A stretch of 64,000 nt of DNA from Cycas panzhihuaensis (taxonomy: Eukaryota > Cycadophyta), in assembly GCA_023213395.1 (NCBI GenBank), contig CM041465.1, forward strand, positions 196,547,741 through 196,611,740, in the 5' to 3' direction. The position numbers were made by a program, and so were the translations under genes. Shown here piece by piece: positions 21,900 through 32,606 of this stretch (positions are counted from its first letter, which is position 1; each line of letters starts with the position of its first letter). The notes under the pieces are model-generated. The model was not told the origin of the DNA. It saw only the letters and a program-made list of their open reading frames with translations, and did no database searches.

Positions 21900-22850
21900 T
21901 TCCAATGATAATACAATACATCTTGGATGAATATAAACAAGTATTCAAAGAACCAAAAGGATTACCTATAGCAAGAGAAATTTAGTATGCGATTGATTTA
22001 ATCCCAAGAGCAGCACTAGTGAACATAAGGTCGTATAGGCATCCATACCACATGAGGAAAGAGATCGAGAACATAACCAGAGAATTACTTATACATGGCC
22101 ATATTCAGACTAGCATAAGATCATTTGCATCCCTGGTGGTTGTTAGCCCTAAGAAAGATGGCACAATCAGGATGTACATAGATTATAAGGGATTAAACAA
22201 GTTGACTATAAAAAATAGATATCATATCCCCAGGATCGATGACCTACTAGACGAAATACATGGAGCAAAATACATCTCCAAGATAGACCTCCAATTGGGT
22301 TACCATCAAATTTGGGTAAAAAAGAGGGATGTCCACAAGACAGCATTCAAAACTCATAAGGGATTGTTCGAATTCAAAGTGATGCCATTTGGTCTAACCA
22401 ACACTCCAGCAATATTCCAGGTCACTATGAATTCCACATTTAAGGAATGTTTAAGGAAATTCATACTAATCTTTTTCGATGATATCCTCATTTATAGCAA
22501 AACATGGAGAGAACATTTGGAACACCTAAGATTAATCCTAGAAATTTTAGCAAAAGGTTTATTCTTTGTAAACAAAAAAAACTGCTCTTTTGGCCAATAA
22601 GAACTCGAATACCTTGGTTATATCATTACTCCAAACAGAATCAAGGTTGACCCCAAGAAGGTCTAAGAAATAATAGAATGGCCAGCACCAAAGAATGTCA
22701 CGGGAGTTCATAGCTTCTTAAGAGCAGTTGGATACCTCAAGAAATTCATAAGAGGATATGCTAACATAGTAGCCACTTACGGATCTGACAAAAAAGGATG
22801 CCTTCACATGGAATGAAACATCCAATAAGGCCTTTGAAGAACTAAAAAGT
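21900..22850 (+). pseudogene. Reverse transcriptase, copy B
   Basis: Open for 193 codons at 22019-22600. It runs through [88 protein letters not shown] and the catalytic LIFFDDILIYSKTW. After a TAA the frame continues as ELEYLGYIITPNRIKVDPKK and the thumb, then breaks near 22770. It ends at the RNase H boundary exactly as copy A does and passes into the PBS-like cassette. All palm motifs are intact. RNase H and integrase never follow. Confidence 0.85.
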
Positions 22851-22855
22851 GCAAG

Positions 22856-23104
22856 TGGTATTAGAGCTAAGACCCAGGTTTAAATCCTATGGGGGCAATA
22901 CTACTTATGGGGGTGGTGGGGTGACATGCCAAACATCGTCGATGTGCAAAATGCCATCGTAGTCGAGGCCTGTGGGGTGCATGAACACCAGTGAAAACAG
23001 GGCTAGGCAAGGCTAGCCCGTTTGACCTAGGGGAGATAATGGTCTACTTGGTGGGGGGCCCTCTTCACTAATACCTCAGGGTTTTGGTGTAACTATTTGT
23101 TATA
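22856..23104 (+). mobile_element. Second PBS-like/PPT cassette and right terminal LTR
   Basis: TGGTATTAGAGC (22856-22867), B-box-like GGTTTAAATCC (22878-22888), then about 140 bp of spacer homologous to 19990-20140, a PPT (CTAGGGGAGA, about 23027-23036), and the LTR 23040-23104. The final TATA corresponds to TACA in the internal LTR, one substitution. The ATTAC TSD copy follows. Confidence 0.82.
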
Positions 23105-23109
23105 ATTAC

Positions 23110-23470
23110 TCTATTTTTCCTTTCAGCTACACCATTTGATTGGGGTATGTATGGGGTTGTGAACTATCTCTATATCCCTTTGATTTTGTAATATTCCAAA
23201 AACTCTTTGGAAATGTATTCTCCTCCTCTATCAGACCTTAAGCATTTCATCTTGGAACCAGCTTCTAATTCAACTTTAGCTTTGAATTCTTTGAACACAT
23301 CAAAGACTTCTGATTTAGTATGCAAGAAGTAGGTCAAGATTTTTCTAGTTAGGTCATCTATGAAGGTGAGGAAATATCTGCATCTGTTGGTGGAGTTTGG
23401 GGTGAATGGGCCACACAAATCAGTATGAACTAGCTTTAATTTCTTTTGTGCTCGCCATTTACTTTCATAA
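23110..23470 (-). pseudogene. Copia integrase N-terminal part of the nested element
   Basis: Minus strand from 23470: VHTDLCGPFTPNSTN (first catalytic Asp), LTFIDDLTRK, KAKVELEAGSKMKCLRSDRG then GGEY (second Asp), and SNGVAERKNR near 23125 with the catalytic Glu. Thus D, D and E are all present. The frame reads through the insertion site: AERKNRV ends at 23110 and IMEMACIM continues at 19350, once one ATTAC copy is removed. Confidence 0.88.
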
Positions 23471-23970
23471 AATGGCAGCTATGTTATTTTCCAAATTAAT
23501 AGCTTTAATTTTTCCATGTGGAGATGACCATACTTCAAATGCCACATCTTATTATTATGACTTATTATAGTACAAGCTTTTACATCAGGTATAATTGGGT
23601 GTGATAGTAGCTTATATAGGTCATTACATTCAACCCCTTTTGTAATTACATGGCCATTATTTTTTATATCTAAGATATAAAAAAATCCTTTCTCATCAAA
23701 TACAGTGCTCAACGCCTTTTTCTTGAGTTGGGATATAAACAGAAGGTTCATTTTTAAACTAGGTATAAAAAGCACATTTCTAATTTTCTCAACCTTATCC
23801 TTTATTTGTATGGAAATGGTTCCAACTCCTTTGATCTCAAGGGAGTATTTATCTCCTAATTCCATAAATTTATTAGGAGTACACGGTCACAGGCTTTCAA
23901 ACCATTCTTCTTGAATGGTCATATGCTGAGAAGCTCCTAAGTCAATATACCATACATCTTTATCTTGGAG
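23471..23970 (-). pseudogene. Copia protease and GAG-pre-integrase of the nested element
   Basis: Protease start near 23955: VWYIDLGASQHMT. Copia consensus is D-S/T-GASQHMT, so Ser/Thr is replaced by Leu, probably by one C-to-T change. The frame then goes through ELGDKYSLEIKGVGTI, VLFIPSLKMNLLFISQL (copia hallmark) and the pre-integrase zinc-binding part MWHLKYGHLHMEKL near 23530. Open at 23479-23865. One TGA separates the active site from the rest. Confidence 0.85.
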
Positions 23971-24926
23971 GCTTGTTGTTAGGGCGACAATGAAAGCTAT
24001 TTCTTCTTCTTCATCATCATCATTGGAATGTTCCTTGTTGTAGTTGCCCATGGGCCTTTTCCCTCTCTAGATCTCTACTTTCTTTCATTAGTATGGGAAA
24101 TGTCTTGATTGGCCACAATGATAACATACATCAAATGCTTTGCAAGAACTAGCAAAATGACCACTCTTACTATAACTGTAGCAAATCCTTAGAGTAATGT
24201 TGTGACCTCACCCTCTTATATCTTACCAATGACATCTTGATGAAGCACGACCTTTGAGAATCCTTCCTCTTCCTCTACTACGTCCTCTAAAACCCAGGTT
24301 TAATCTTAAGGCAAAGGCATCTTCTAGTTCCCCTACATCCTTATATCTCTTATTCCTCTACTCCTATCTTAGCAACAATCCTGTTAGAGTATCCATTGTC
24401 ATCATTGCTATCCGATCGTCATTAGTGATGGTATTAATTGTTACATCAATGATTTAGGTAATTTACTGATCATAAGTTCTACCAATTCTTGATCAGTAAG
24501 AGGAGCACCCGCATTAGAGAGGTCAACCCTTAGTGAAGTTATTTTATGCTAAAAGTCAGTAATTGTTTTATATTCCTTTATATGAAGTTTAAACAGTTCT
24601 TCTTTTAGGGCTATTATCTTAGCTTTATTCCTTTATCTATATAAGTTCTCCAGACACTTCCAAATACTTTAAGCGGAGTATAGGTTTTTAATGTAAATAA
24701 GAAGAGAATCTGAAATAGATAGTTTTAAGATGATAACACCTATACTATCCCAATCTTCCTAGCTAGCTTGCTTAGGCCCAGTATCCTTTAGTTTAGTTTT
24801 AGCTCTGGTTGCTATTCTCTAGGTATTTTTAGCTCTGAGAAGGGTTTCTATCTTGATTTTTCAAATGTGGTAATTAATATCAGTGAGCTTATCATTATCA
24901 GATAGAGCTAGGATGGAGGAAGCCAT
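23971..24926 (-). pseudogene. Copia gag of the nested element
   Basis: The start Met at 24926 opens MASSILALSDNDKLTDINYH, the usual copia gag beginning. LRAKNT, ATRAKTKLKD, DWDSIGVIILKLSISDSLL and SIWKCLENLY follow toward 24640, and a zinc knuckle CYHCGQSRHF is near 24080-24140. The Trp of the NY--W site is replaced by TGA or TAG. The polyprotein continues in order to the protease. Confidence 0.82.
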
Positions 24927-25655
24927 TTTTTAGGATAAAAGAGTGTTCTAGGAGTCTTAGGCCATACAACAGTATAGATTTTTATACAGCACTTGACTTG
25001 TATAGATGGAGATGATACCTATCTCAAAAGAGAGATCTTGGAGAGTAGATCAAGGATCTATAATTATTTTTCTAAGGTAGCTTTTATTTTAAGAGAAATC
25101 TAGCCTGAACTCTCCAAATGGGCGGCTAGGGTTTCTCACAAATGTGAAGAAATCTTTATAAATCTTTAAGAATTCTCATCAAGAAAGCATTCAAAAGATT
25201 TATATACTCTAAACAAAGAGTTTTAGTCTAAAATTACTTGGAGATCTGCTCAGATTTGATAGAAATTTTTAAAACTCCTTGAAAACCTATGTAGCTAGTA
25301 AATGGGTTAAAACCCCTTTGAAATGAGCTCAAATCACTTTTTGATAGAAGGAAATGATGAAGAGGACATCAAGATCTACAATCTAGGTGAGTTTTATTGC
25401 AATTTAAAAACTTAATTTTTCAAGTCCATATAGTCGTACAGTTTTGTATAGTCACCTCTACACTTGCTTAACACTTTGATTCTGCCTTACTTGGTCTTCT
25501 TGCCTCCTTATTTTATTTCTCTAAATGCCTATTGCTTTCTTTACTTTTTCTTTGTTTGAAGACCTTATCTTTCTCCTTCATAGCTTGCTTGAGATTGCAC
25601 TTGTTTCTCTCACTTGATTTTGTAGAAACCTTCTCTTAATCAGGTAGAATAACCT
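24927..25655 (-). other. 5' leader of the nested copia
   Basis: The stretch between gag and the split PBS, about 730 bp, without coding motifs. It corresponds to the 5' untranslated leader; a leader of this length is long for a copia. A GATACCT near 25013 resembles the tail of a PBS but is not next to an LTR. Confidence 0.6.
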
Positions 25656-25665
25656 GCTATGATAT
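25656..25665 (-). promoter_or_regulatory. Left half of the split copia primer binding site
   Basis: GCTATGATAT here joins to CCA at 51389-51391 when one GATAC copy is removed, giving GCTATGATACCA. That is the complement of TGGTATCAGAGC with one mismatch, placed directly beside the LTR at 51392. Bases 25661-25665 (GATAT) are the left TSD of the inserted solo LTR (one C-to-T change from GATAC). Confidence 0.88.
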
Positions 25666-26912
25666 TAGAATCATGTCTACGGGATGGTCTTCTTTGCTTA
25701 GAAGGGTGTAACAAACTAAGGTGTGGTCAAGCTATAAATAGGACCTTAACAACAAGAAGGAACACCACGTAGGGCGTCCATGCACCGGAGCGCAGATTCA
25801 GGACCCACGGATGGTGCCCAATTACCTTAGGGCAATCTCCGAAAAAGGATGCAAGGCGAGGCCTTAGGTCATCCCAAAAGAAGAGGCCCACCTACCCCTT
25901 GGATGGACAAGAAGAGGAAGAGGGACTCTATGAAGTTGCGTCTTCTCATGGGAGGGAGAAGGCAACATGCGAGTAAATGTGTGTGAGATACGATGTCCTA
26001 CGTGTGGGCTAGATGGGGTGTGAGGAATGTGTGGCTCACACCTAAGACCTATCTAGACACGATATAAGCAACTATAAAAATAATTCGTAAATGCAAGAAT
26101 GAGCTCTTTCCCTTTTTGCTTCCTATGTGTTTTTAGCATGCAATGTGTACATAAAAGAAATACGGTGGAAAAGGACAAAAAAGGGGATAAGGAATACCTA
26201 GAAAAGAAGCATGGTTGGGATGTTGTGACCTTTCGCTCTTTACACACTTGTCCACTCGAACTTACCGCGCGTATGAGGGGCTAGCTGATTATGGTTGCCG
26301 TGAATGAACGAGGGGCTACCTTACCTTCCCCCAATCATGTGAAAGCAAAGCAATAAAAAAGAGTAATGAAGGAAAACGAAAGCACTACTAATTAGAGACT
26401 AACCTGTCAAGAAGTCTGTCTCCTTCGTACTTCCGTTGCCGCAAACCTACTAAGCACAAAACAAAGGTTTCTCCCTCCTAGAAGAGAGGGCTGCCAAATA
26501 TGCCTAATATATATATGAATACAAGAAGTAGATAATAAATCCAGTTAAAGAAATATTACACTCTACTCAAAAACCTCCAAGCAAGACCCAAACCAAAGCA
26601 ACACTAAACAATGACCAAGATGAAAAAGTTAGCCTCGGAATGGCCAACTCACCTGTAAGTACCTCTACAAAGCCTCAATAGGGGGGAAACCAGGATGTAA
26701 TAGCTGTACGGGATAGCAAACAAAGGAGGTCATAAACCAACAAAATGGTGCATAGACAAACCCAAGAGACGAAGTGATATGGACAACAAATCATCAGGTT
26801 GGGGCAAGCCAAGGATCACAAACTGACCGGGACGGGTTTGGGGGCTTATGTGATGCCTAAAACCTGAGAGTATAGGTCTGAAACCAACGTGGCAAGGGCT
26901 GTCAATGTTGTT

Positions 26913-29426
26913 GAAATACTTACTGCGAGGTAGTATCCCTACGTTTAGCAAAAGGGAGTGAAAGGTGCAAAGTCAAATTAAACTAAACAGCAAGGACTTC
27001 ACCTCACAGGGCGTCCGTGCATCGAAGCATGGATTCGGAACTGCAGAGGTGCCTGGTTGCTTCCAGGTAGCCATGCAAAGTGAGGCCTTCCTACCCCTCA
27101 GAAGGCTAGGAAGAGGAGAAAGCATCTGGCGCGTTGCGTCTTCTCGAAGGTAACGAAGCAGGAAGACAGGTAAAATAGCATCTAAGTATAGGCTAAAAGG
27201 GGGAAACAACGTGGATAGCTCTAACACAATGTAAACAATCTAACTATACTAAGCTAACCGATGGATGAAACAATGTAAAGCAAACACATATTCCTTTTTC
27301 CCTTTGTAATTCTTTACACGTTCCTACCTATACAAGCATGTGCATAACAGACAACGGTGTAAAAGAGATATGTAGGGAATAAGAAGAGTACCTAGATCTG
27401 GCGTCCGAGTGGAGTGCTGCTCGTCCCTTTAGTTCCTCGCTTTTCGCCCGCTGCATGCGATGCCGGTTAGCGATAGTTGCTGTAAGCAACCGAAGAGGGG
27501 CTAACTTACCTCCCCTTAAACATGTAAAAATAGAAAGTGGAAAAGAAAAAAAAAAAAAAGGAAATAATAAGAAAATGCACTAAACATAGAACTAACCTGT
27601 AATGGGTTTTGTTCTACGTGCAACTCCACCAATGCGAGATCTTGCAAGCAAGTTAGGCGAGTACCTCCCTCTCGGAAGAGGGGCCACAAAGTAGGCTGAA
27701 TATAGATGCTAGACTCAAATAGAACTACATAAATCTACGCTAAGTATCAATATATGATAATGTAAAGTAACAATATGTAACAAAATCTCCTGCCAACGTA
27801 CACCATAAGCAACACCAAAAAAAGAGAAGAGTATAGCCTCGGAATGGCTAACTCACCCACAAAGAATCTCCACAAAACTCGGAAGGGGGAAATGGGCTCA
27901 CAACAAGGTCACGGGACAACAAATAGTAAGAAAGAAGGGAGCAATAGAAAGGATTGGGGCTTAGGCAGAGCCCAACACTGACGGATAAAATTTCTAGAAC
28001 CCGCGTGGCAACAGGTTGCCAATGCTGGTTTTAGCTCTAAAACTAGATTCCCAAACCTCCCTTAACCCGATTCCTAGGAAGGCATTAAAGACAAAGGGAA
28101 AGAGGACAAGGGATGGAACCCTTGGGGAGAGGGACAGCAAGGGGGACGGAACCCTGCCTACCTCCCTCAAATCCTCTTTATGTTGCCCCTTTGCAACAGT
28201 CAACTAAGAATGGGTTGAGTGGGATGATTGGGAGAAGCAATAATGTCTCAAAAAGAAAATAAGCAAGTGATGCTAATTAAGTGCAACAACATGAAGGTAC
28301 ACAAACTGAAAGTTTATTCACCAATATATGAAAAAAATAACACAAATTACAAGTAGGAGTAGAGAGTACCTTGTTATGGAAGAACTAAGCATAAATTTAC
28401 TGTTAAAAACAGTAAATATAACCAGCATTGGGTGGACAATAGTGGCAGGTTTTTGCAAAGGGAGAAGTGTGAAAATGTCTTTGTAAGTTTGGGGCCTTGG
28501 AAGTTGGTCTTTTTGGAGAGCTTTTAGTAGTAATCCTCCTTAAAGCCTTAGTCACCTACAAGAAGATGTAAAGCCTGCTGTGTGGAGCTGTAGGGGCAGC
28601 AATGGTCCCTAAAATCAAGCTTGCAGTAGTGTATCCTCCCTTGTAGTAGATTTCTGTGAAGGTAGAGTATGTTTTTTCTATGTAAATTGAGTAAAAAGTT
28701 TAAAAAATGGACAAAGATCCTAAAATGAAGAGCAAAAACTCCCTTTATCCCCTGTTCACTATAGGTGAACGTTGGGGATATCAGGGCGATGCGAATCGAC
28801 AAGCGCCACGTGGTAGTTCCACGAAAAAAGTGGAAACTATCGCGTGGTTCTCTTTTTTGAAATTCAAACAACAGCATCTGGTAACCTAGCGCACCGCCAA
28901 GAAAGACCGTGGTACTGCTGAGTTTGCAGGGGTACTAGATTGGCAATAAAAAAAGATAAAAATAGCAGAAATAAAAGTTTTAGAGTTATTATTGAGAGCA
29001 AATTGAGCCTGAAACAACTAGGGGGAATACCCAAATGATGGGCAAGTAGCCAAAACAGTAAAATGAATCTCAACTAAGGAATTAATCAGACTTAGAGGAG
29101 ATCACAACACAAGCAAAATGTCGTAATATGGGTAGACATGACTGGCTGAAGCATCCTAGGAGGTCGTGGAGATGATGTGGGCAGTTGTGCACCATATAGG
29201 GTGTAGCATTCACTAAGGAATGCCCCCATTGTGAGTCGTCATAGTCGATAGTGTCGTAAGCACATGCAATATGATCAAGCAGAGAAGTAATGCATGCAGG
29301 CAGACATATGTCAAGTAGTCTACGCTAAATAATCTCAATCAAGCACGAGCAGGGAGAAGCGAGAATGTATACCTGAACATACCTGGGTCGATGTATCTCG
29401 AGTCCATTCCCAGCAGCTAGGAAACA
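26913..29426 (-). mobile_element. 3' LTR of the Tat-type element (2,514 bp)
   Basis: Plus-strand start TGAAATAC, end TAGGAAACA, so the minus-strand reading is TGTTTCC...GTATTTCA. It aligns over its whole length with 47503-50024. Sample stretches differ at roughly 5-10 percent of positions by eye. A poly-A tract lies near 27540-27560. Short open stretches on both strands inside it have no domain and are not genes. Confidence 0.88.
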
Positions 29427-29436
29427 CTTCCCCCTT
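29427..29436 (-). promoter_or_regulatory. Polypurine tract of the Tat-type element
   Basis: CTTCCCCCTT, read on the minus strand as AAGGGGGAAG, directly before the 3' LTR start TGTTTCC. It primes plus-strand DNA synthesis. The corresponding site of the 5' LTR (50025 on) lacks it, as expected. Confidence 0.88.
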
Positions 29437-29510
29437 GGAAGTAGAGCTCCACTGCTCAGAAGCATGACGTGATGGCGAATGCTGACAACCAAAGATATGA
29501 GTAGCACATG

Positions 29511-29530
29511 CATATATATATATATATATA
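29511..29530. repeat. (TA)n microsatellite
   Basis: Ten AT/TA units in the 3' region of the Tat-type element, 75 bp inside the PPT. Confidence 0.95.
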
Positions 29531-29789
29531 AGTAATAATGAACAGAATATGGACCAAGGGTGTCAGTGAGTGTCGTGGCAGAACGCGTGGACAAGGGAGA
29601 CGGAGACGAGGACAATATAGGGACTGCCTACGCATCGCCTAAGCATCGACCTACAAGTGAATAGAGTAGATGCAGGGGATGCCCCCATTACCGAAGTGCA
29701 ACGGGTGATAAGAAGGCATCCAACAAACTGAACAAGCACATCGAACTAAAAGTAATTAGAGACTCGGGTACAGGCTGGCTAGGCGAGCC

Positions 29790-30212
29790 TCAAAGGCGGT
29801 CGCTAAGAAGAGGGATATGACGCTCAAGGATGAGGCAAACGAGGTCATCAGCCTCAACATTGAGGTCCCTAGGGATGTGCTAGATATCTATAGATGAGAA
29901 ATGGGCCAAGAGAGATCTGGCAGCTGACGCGAGGGTTCTTAGGTGAGGGCATCACACCTGGTAAACCTGGGTGAGATGGGACACCACAACCTGAGAATCA
30001 CAAAGCAACACGATGGGTCCATGATGGAAATGGAGATCATCAGTAAGGGCTTCAATAATGGCTGCGTATTCAGCTTCGTTATTGGTTGCCTCAGAAAGGA
30101 AGACTCTGGAACGTAGGAAGTCGTGTCTGGAGGGGCTGTGAAGAATCCATGCAGTAGCGGAAGGCCCAGGGTTACTGCGGCTTCCACCATCGGTAAAAAT
30201 GTAAAGAGACAT
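29790..30212 (-). pseudogene. Archaeal-type RNase H (aRNH) domain, 3' of integrase
   Basis: From Met 30212: SLYIFTDGGSRSNPGPSATA (first catalytic Asp in TDGGSR-NPGP), NNEAEYAAIIEAL (catalytic Glu), VLLCDSQVVVSHL (catalytic Asp), then after a TGA and a TAG the end motif HIPRDLNVEADDL (final Asp), stop at 29790-29792. This is the bacterial/archaeal-like RNase HI type known as an additional domain in Tat-lineage elements, distinct from the gypsy RNase H. Two in-frame stops (CGA to TGA, CAG to TAG) inactivate it. An in-frame open stretch 30222-30506 precedes it. No gypsy-type RNase H exists elsewhere in this element. Confidence 0.85.
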
Positions 30213-30740
30213 ATCTAAACACTAAATCCTGGCAACAAGTAGATAGTGACAAAACGAAAAGAAAAACTCAAATGGCAAGCAAAAAGATGGCCGCAAAGGG
30301 TAGGAGGACCTAGCAATGAGGTTACCCAAGGACGAGAGCAAGCAGTCCGACCACCAACTGGGAGCGAGCGGAGAAAAGATGCCCTGGAGCACCAAAGGTT
30401 GCTTTGGGAAGCAAAACATGCCCCCGGAAGAGGGAGCATTTCCTTTGGGGACCCCAGGAGCGAGAAAGGGCTGTAAAAATAAGTCCAGGGCGGCGAAATG
30501 AGCCAAATGAGTATAAACTCAGGCATGCATGGAAGCGGCACATAAAACGATGCAGAAGGGCCCTTGAAAGAAGGTGCGATAAAGAGGTGCCATAAATGCC
30601 CTTGCAAGAGAGGGAAAAAAGGACATCAATAGAGCACAACGGGTGACAGGGCTAGAAGGTAAAGACGATCAGGGAAGCGGGACAGTCTCAACAGCTGTCG
30701 CGAGGTTGGAAATGGAGGAAGTGCCCGTTGGGACCCCAGC

Positions 30741-30750
30741 CTATATAAGG
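30741..30750 (+). promoter_or_regulatory. TATA box for the opposite-strand gene
   Basis: CTATATAAGG on the plus strand, in a relatively GC-rich context, about 670 bp upstream of the plant-mobile-domain-like frame. It matches the plant TATA consensus TATAWAW. Distance and orientation suit an independent promoter with a leader intron. Promoter function is inferred. Confidence 0.6.
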
Positions 30751-31409
30751 AAATCGAATGAAAATCAGATTCATTTTCACTAGCTCTCGTGCGAAACTAG
30801 AGCCATTTCCTTACGGAGTGGAGTGCTGCTCAACTTCAGAGGCACGCGAGAGACGATCTGACCATTAGATCAGAGTACGACGAGAGTCAACAGGACCAGA
30901 GAGATGAGATGGCGATGGCCAGGCCAGATCTAGTGAGTAGATCTCGCAAAACCCTCCCCATTTCAAAGTTTGAAATTGATTACTTTTTGTAATTTTTAAT
31001 GCATTTTTTGTATCCCTTATGGGCAATTGGATGCCTCTCGGAGTCTGAATTAGACCCAGAAAGAGGTAGGGACCTGGGCATTAGGGAGCCCTAGTCCCGG
31101 TGGGCCCCACAGGGATCCACCACAAGAAATTTTATGATTTTCTAGGCAGAAACCCCCCCTTTAGGGGGGTCGCCATTCATACCGTGGCCAAGATCATGGT
31201 GTCGCGATCATGGCTACGGGATCCCATGCTAAACTTAGCAATACTGCTAAGTTTAGTGCGGTACGCAAGCAGAAAACCAGAAAAAGATAAAAGAAGGGTC
31301 AAGAGGCCCCAAAAATCAGGTAGGAAAAGCAGAAAGATAGCCAGGAGCATAGATGACTGCTAAGAAGCTGACCTTGATCGATTTTTGGTGATTGTAGGCA
31401 GTTATTGCA

Positions 31410-32606
31410 GTGAATAACCACGAAAATGTCGGCATGGCGATGCTTAGCTATATAGAGATGATGTCCCAGGAGGACAAGGCGACCTTGCAGAGGTGTGGCC
31501 TATACAAGGCCCTGAAGACACCTCAGTTTGCATCAGACTAGAGACTGCTAGTGGACATCATGTCACACTAGGACCGACGGAGGCACGTTTTCCACTTGCT
31601 TCAGGTAGACGACATGACGGTCATACCAGGAGACATCTGGCAGATTCTGGGGGTATCGGTGACTGGGAGGCTAGTGAGACTATGAGCACCGCCTAGCACT
31701 AAGGTAGCTCATAGAGAGGCAGCCCTATTCTTCACAAGAGCTGACAAGTGGGAGTGGAGGGGAGTTTCCCTCCAGACTATGCTGATGTCATGGATTCCTC
31801 GGGTGAGGAAATTGATCATACTATGTGTTTTGTTCTAGATTTCGTAAAATGTAACTACTGTGGAGACACTGAGGTCAGATAGATGCAATGCAATCGCTAT
31901 GCAGGCTTCAGGCGAGAGGATGGATTAGGCCACCCTGGTCGCGGTGAACCTTGTCGCGCAGCTAGACACCATTTAGATGACAGGCAGAGGGGGTCTATCA
32001 TACATCACATTGCTGCAGTGCTAGTTTTTCTACCATTTTGCAGCAGTGGCACCAGCAGAGGGACCATACCCCATAGCAGAGTGGGCCCCAATGGTCCACA
32101 GATGGCAAACTTGGCTCAGAGAGACAGAGGATCAGGCCCACGTCCGTTGGTCGGTAGAGGCGACATCGCTAGACCTCCTCATCCTGATAAACTATGTAGC
32201 TAATCCATATAGGACGGTGAGGTGGGAGAGCGATGACGAGGTAGGTAGAGTAGGAGCACCCATAGATGATGATGATGATGATGGGGGAGACGGGGTCGGC
32301 CCATCACGACCTGCGGGAGAGGCAGGTCCTTCAGAGATAGCACGAGGAGTAGAGGGTCCATCTGTGGCTCTGGGAGGAGAGGCAGCCCACTGGGCACCAG
32401 ATGAGAGCAGGGGGCCAGTGACTAGGGCCCGCAGGCTACGAATCGTGCAGAGATCTGGAGAGGTGAGAGTCGAACCAGTCCCTGCAAGGAGAGAGGCTAA
32501 GGAAGAGGAGGTACCCAAGGATGAGGTGCCTGCAGCTGGTGGAGAGCCAGGAGGAGATGATGTCGCACGAGCAGAGGAGCCGGCAGCCATAGCACATGAG
32601 GTCTAA
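31410..32606 (+). pseudogene. Opposite-strand gene with plant-mobile-domain-like protein
   Basis: One plus-strand frame runs from about 31410 to the TAA at 32604-32606 with about eight nonsense codons and no frameshift. It opens RCGLYKALKTPQF, then RLLVDIMSH, DRRRHVFHLLQVDDMTVIPG, DIWQILGVSVTGRLV. The plant mobile domain has a comparable start: L---P, D--LL-AL---W----FHLP-GEMTVTL-DV--LLGL-V-G--V. It continues with EWAPMVHRWQTWLRE and DPYR-like NPYRTVRW, ending in an Asp-repeat and Glu/Ala/Pro-rich tail. Both early stops are TAG where Trp is expected. Opposite-strand accessory genes in this position are known in Grande and other Tat elements. The domain assignment is by eye. Confidence 0.6.

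Larger units (their letters stand above)
19356..23104 (+). mobile_element. TRIM-like LTR element with inverted terminal LTRs
   Basis: Inserted in the copia integrase with a perfect ATTAC TSD (19351-19355 and 23105-23109). The left end is a 64-bp LTR in minus orientation followed by a reversed PPT. The right end is a PPT followed by a 65-bp LTR in plus orientation. Inside: RT copy A, a leader/PPT/LTR cassette, PBS, gag, protease, RT copy B, a second cassette. RNase H and integrase are absent from both RT copies, which end at the same point, so integration must have been supplied in trans. LTRs this short are typical of TRIMs, which normally carry no genes. Confidence 0.85.

Noticed and set aside
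19356-23104. A DNA transposon with long terminal inverted repeats
   Set aside because: The inverted ends are TG...CA LTRs each next to a polypurine tract, and the interior has gag, protease and RT rather than a transposase.
30215-30607. A 130-residue minus-strand protein next to the RNase H
   Set aside because: Out of frame with the RNase H and low in recognisable content; the overlapping in-frame stretch 30222-30506 is noted with the RNase H instead.
32192-32590. A 132-residue Ser/Ala/Pro-rich protein on the minus strand
   Set aside because: It is the reverse of the acidic, Glu/Asp/Ala-rich tail of the plus-strand frame, and its composition follows from that.
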